Shown in pieces: positions 12,442-14,787 of a DNA stretch of 14,787 bases. The notes under the pieces are model-generated. The model was not told the DNA's origin and did no database searches. It saw only the letters and a list, made by a program, of their open reading frames with translations. This DNA comes from Candidatus Woesearchaeota archaeon (GTDB lineage Archaea; Nanobdellota; Nanobdellia; Woesearchaeales; GCA-2686295). Where the stretch lies: NCBI GenBank assembly GCA_002686295.1, contig NZBB01000031.1, forward strand, positions 1 through 14,787, given 5' to 3'. The translations under genes and the position numbers were made by a program. Each line of letters opens with the position of its first letter. Positions within the stretch are counted from its first letter, which is position 1.

Positions 12442-14787
12442 AAGGTTGGAAGTTAAGTAGTTCCAGTTAAAATCATCAACTATTGTTCCATTGATACCTA
12501 AAATTTGGTTGTTGTTTTCAATGTTGAAAGTTGTGCTGAATTCTCCTTCTTGTTCATCAAACCATAGTTCAGAAAGATCTTTTAAGAAAGTTAAATTAGA
12601 GTTAAAGTTTTCATAATTAACCATTATAGTGTCTTTTTCTCTAATACCATAAATCTTTTTATCGCCAACTTTATTTATGTATAACTCTTTAAACTCTGCT
12701 TCGTCTGCTGTCGAAGGTATTGAAATGAAATCTTGTGATTGTTCTGCATCAAACAAGGAAGTAAAGAAAAAAACTATTCCTTCCCAGAAATCAACGAAGA
12801 ATCCAAAAAAACCATTTTGTGAACTTGACTCTTTTAGACTGAATAACAAAATTCCGAAAGGTTCATTGTAAGAAGCATTCAACCAATCGCCTGTAGTGCA
12901 TTCTTGATAGAAATGATGTGCATCAAATGGATGTGAAAATTCACTACAAGAATAATCCGATTCATCATCTCGAAGTGGATGAAAGGACTTAAGGTTGTTG
13001 TTTAAGAAATCATCTATGACATTAGAGCTAATAGGCGTACCAATAATCACTGAAGAGCCAGATTTTAAAACACAAGAATCACTCACAGACACATATCCAC
13101 TATAATCATCGTCTTCATAGTAAGGACTAACATTCAAATTCATTACATAATCCAATTCTCCACAATGCAACGAATAATCTGTGTCAGCCATTTCTTTTAG
13201 AGTTGCAGCTATAATCCTCATCTTATTGGCATCTGCAAGCTTCCTCCAACCATCTGGATCACAGTACCACATCCCTTTTGTCTCAAAGAGAGTTGATCTC
13301 TCAGAATCATTTATTAAATCAATATTTGAAGCTATGCCATCATAACTAACTTTCAAACTATCAAAACCAAAAAAATCATCTGGTCCACAAACAAGGAATG
13401 AACCGTCAAAGAACAATAACCTATTAAGGAAATCATGATGAGGTAGGTTCAAAGCATCACCAACTCTTTCTTCATTATCAATAGGGAAACCACCAAAACA
13501 ACCACCATTTATATCATCATAATACTCGCCATAATTATCTTTAGATGTTTTACTGCCACAACAATGTCTCGCAGTCCATCCAAAGCTTAATTGGTCATCA
13601 CAAGCATAACTATAAGGACCCCAAGAAGAAAAGTTTGAATAATCAATATTATCAAAACTTTCTGATGGATTTAAACCATCTAGCCACTTACCAGCCATAG
13701 CAGAGCAATACCTCGTATCAAGATTTGGATTTGAAGAACTTAAGAAAAAATTATCAAAAGAAATACTTAAAGCATCATCTCCACCATTTAGATTGTAATT
13801 AAAAGTTAAACTTCCGACACCATCTGAAACACCACAATTGGAGTAATCAACTGATACACGATACCAATTAGAAGCAGAAAAAATTATTCCTGCACCTTCT
13901 AATTCTGTAAAATCATAAATTGTGCTTGTATTCAAATCAAAATCACAATTAACTATTGAAAAACTTTCGGGAACTCCATTTCCCTGATACATCACATCAA
14001 AATTTAAAGTGTCAAACTCAGACCAACCCAAATTTCTAGATGGAAATATATCAAAATTAGAACCGCTTGTTCTAACATAAGTCTTGAATTCATCCTCAAC
14101 AATGTTAGCATCATCAATTTTTTGATCATCAAAACTAATTATTGTATGCAAAGCAGAACCAGTTGTGAAAACCTGGTATTTATCAAAATCAACCCTCTGT
14201 TCGGCTAAATTATTCTTACAAGTATCGCCCCAACAACACTCTGCAAATAAAGAATCATTATTCTCCTGATAACAAAGAAATTTTTCAAAAGGAGAATCAA
14301 CAACCCAATCAGCAGAATACATTACTCCTGTTTTACAACAAACATAACCCTGCGTATCATCGGAATCTGAAGAATCTATTATGTTGGCGCAATAAAGACC
14401 AGGAGAATCAACTGGATTAGGCATTAACTCTCCACCCTGATCAGCACAGGACAAATATTCTGCTCCCTGAATAGGAACACAAACCCCATCAGAAGGATAA
14501 TTACCTCTTAATGCTTCATTATAACAACACGTATGTTGATCTGAAGAAGAAATAATATTATATTCTACTGAACAAAACTCGTCCTGACCACACAACTCAC
14601 CACCATTATCTACACACCCAGTATAAGGATTTCCAAAGTAACCCTCTATGTCAGTTCCGTGCTTTGAAGTATAATAATCTTCGTTACCTGTACCCGAATA
14701 ACCTGTAGTTTGACCAGAATAAAAAACCATTCCATCAGCACCATAACAAACAGGGCAATCATCAGAGTTATCATCTTCATATTGAAA
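12430..14787 (-). CDS. Large Cys-rich probable cell-surface protein (5' end outside window)
   Basis: The frame is open to the right edge (785 residues seen); a Met at 14730 is internal because 19 in-frame codons, including CPVC, precede it, so the N-terminus and any signal peptide are missing. Numbered from the edge: Cys-rich repeats of the form C-x-D-x-GG-E-L...C...CC at about 58-88 and 114-151, and a shorter C...ECCWGDTC copy at about 172-190; a beta-rich region at about 205-350 with FDTLNFDVMY, WYRVSVDYS and SISFDNFFL, resembling a jelly-roll carbohydrate-binding or galactose-binding-like sandwich; another Cys-containing stretch; and an aromatic segment FFGFFVDFWEGIVFFF near 660-676 that is too acidic for a clear anchor. 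Several N-x-S/T sequons suit an exported glycoprotein. No sortase-type C-terminal signal is seen. Secreted or surface location is inferred; function is unknown. Confidence 0.75.
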   Translation of the reverse strand, partial: FQYEDDNSDDCPVCYGADGMVFYSGQTTGYSGTGNEDYYTSKHGTDIEGYFGNPYTGCVDNGGELCGQDEFCSVEYNIISSSDQHTCCYNEALRGNYPSDGVCVPIQGAEYLSCADQGGELMPNPVDSPGLYCANIIDSSDSDDTQGYVCCKTGVMYSADWVVDSPFEKFLCYQENNDSLFAECCWGDTCKNNLAEQRVDFDKYQVFTTGSALHTIISFDDQKIDDANIVEDEFKTYVRTSGSNFDIFPSRNLGWSEFDTLNFDVMYQGNGVPESFSIVNCDFDLNTSTIYDFTELEGAGIIFSASNWYRVSVDYSNCGVSDGVGSLTFNYNLNGGDDALSISFDNFFLSSSNPNLDTRYCSAMAGKWLDGLNPSESFDNIDYSNFSSWGPYSYACDDQLSFGWTARHCCGSKTSKDNYGEYYDDINGGCFGGFPIDNEERVGDALNLPHHDFLNRLLFFDGSFLVCGPDDFFGFDSLKVSYDGIASNIDLINDSERSTLFETKGMWYCDPDGWRKLADANKMRIIAATLKEMADTDYSLHCGELDYVMNLNVSPYYEDDDYSGYVSVSDSCVLKSGSSVIIGTPISSNVIDDFLNNNLKSFHPLRDDESDYSCSEFSHPFDAHHFYQECTTGDWLNASYNEPFGILLFSLKESSSQNGFFGFFVDFWEGIVFFFTSLFDAEQSQDFISIPSTADEAEFKELYINKVGDKKIYGIREKDTIMVNYENFNSNLTFLKDLSELWFDEQEGEFSTTFNIENNNQILGINGTIVDDFNWNYLTSNLKFG

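Noticed and set aside
12430..12760. C-terminal membrane anchor or sortase signal in the surface protein
   Set aside because: The last 100 residues are polar, and the only aromatic segment lies earlier and contains acidic residues.
12677..12871. Small + strand reading frame inside the surface protein gene
   Set aside because: It is antisense to a long open frame with coherent protein features and has no recognisable product.

Overview
This window is a compact, strongly AT-rich stretch of an archaeal genome. The archaeal markers are a Sec61-beta/SecG subunit, a NAC homologue with a UBA tail, an archaeal-type RNase P RNA, an archease-RtcB pair and a COG2522 helix-turn-helix regulator. Transcripts carry TATA boxes (often the octamer TTTAAATA) about 26 nt upstream of start codons or RNA 5' ends. 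The short genes, small gaps and several lineage-restricted helical proteins suggest a DPANN archaeon of the Woesearchaeota/Pacearchaeota type. That placement is inference from style and gene content, not from a phylogenetic marker.

Layout. (1) 1-850, + strand: 3' part of thiI (tRNA 4-thiouridine synthase with a C-terminal rhodanese domain), cut by the window edge. (2) 825-8498, all - strand. Read in transcription order this block is yjbQ, the RNase P RNA gene rnpB, secG, nac, a pair of overlapping paralogous helical proteins, a repeat protein of unknown function, a DUF2203 protein, leucyl aminopeptidase pepA, archease, rtcB and an HTH regulator. (3) 8600-11540, + strand: a two-gene ABC-2 exporter whose permease has a large coiled-coil ectodomain and an extra cytoplasmic C-terminal domain. 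(4) 11533-12387, - strand: a MEMO1-family protein. (5) 12430-14787, - strand: a large Cys-rich, probably secreted or cell-surface protein cut by the right edge. No stretch over about 300 bases lacks a gene. The only apparent one (7589-8096) holds secG and rnpB.

How the genes fit together. The - strand block is rich in RNA processing and protein biogenesis. RNase P RNA matures tRNA 5' ends, RtcB with its activator archease ligates tRNA exons or broken RNAs, ThiI thiolates tRNA, SecG belongs to the Sec translocon, NAC binds nascent chains, and PepA recycles peptides. The ABC exporter and the Cys-rich protein are envelope functions.

Most notable points. The archease reading frame is broken at a run of 15 A, and removing one A restores the conserved family C-terminus ending in LDI. 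rnpB and secG are separated by only 10 nt. Two adjacent overlapping genes look like an ancient tandem duplication. An unrecognised protein contains a roughly 95-residue internal repeat and has a perfect 14-bp palindrome between its TATA box and start. The ABC permease carries a fused C-terminal domain. No CRISPR array, insertion sequence, tRNA or rRNA gene was seen.
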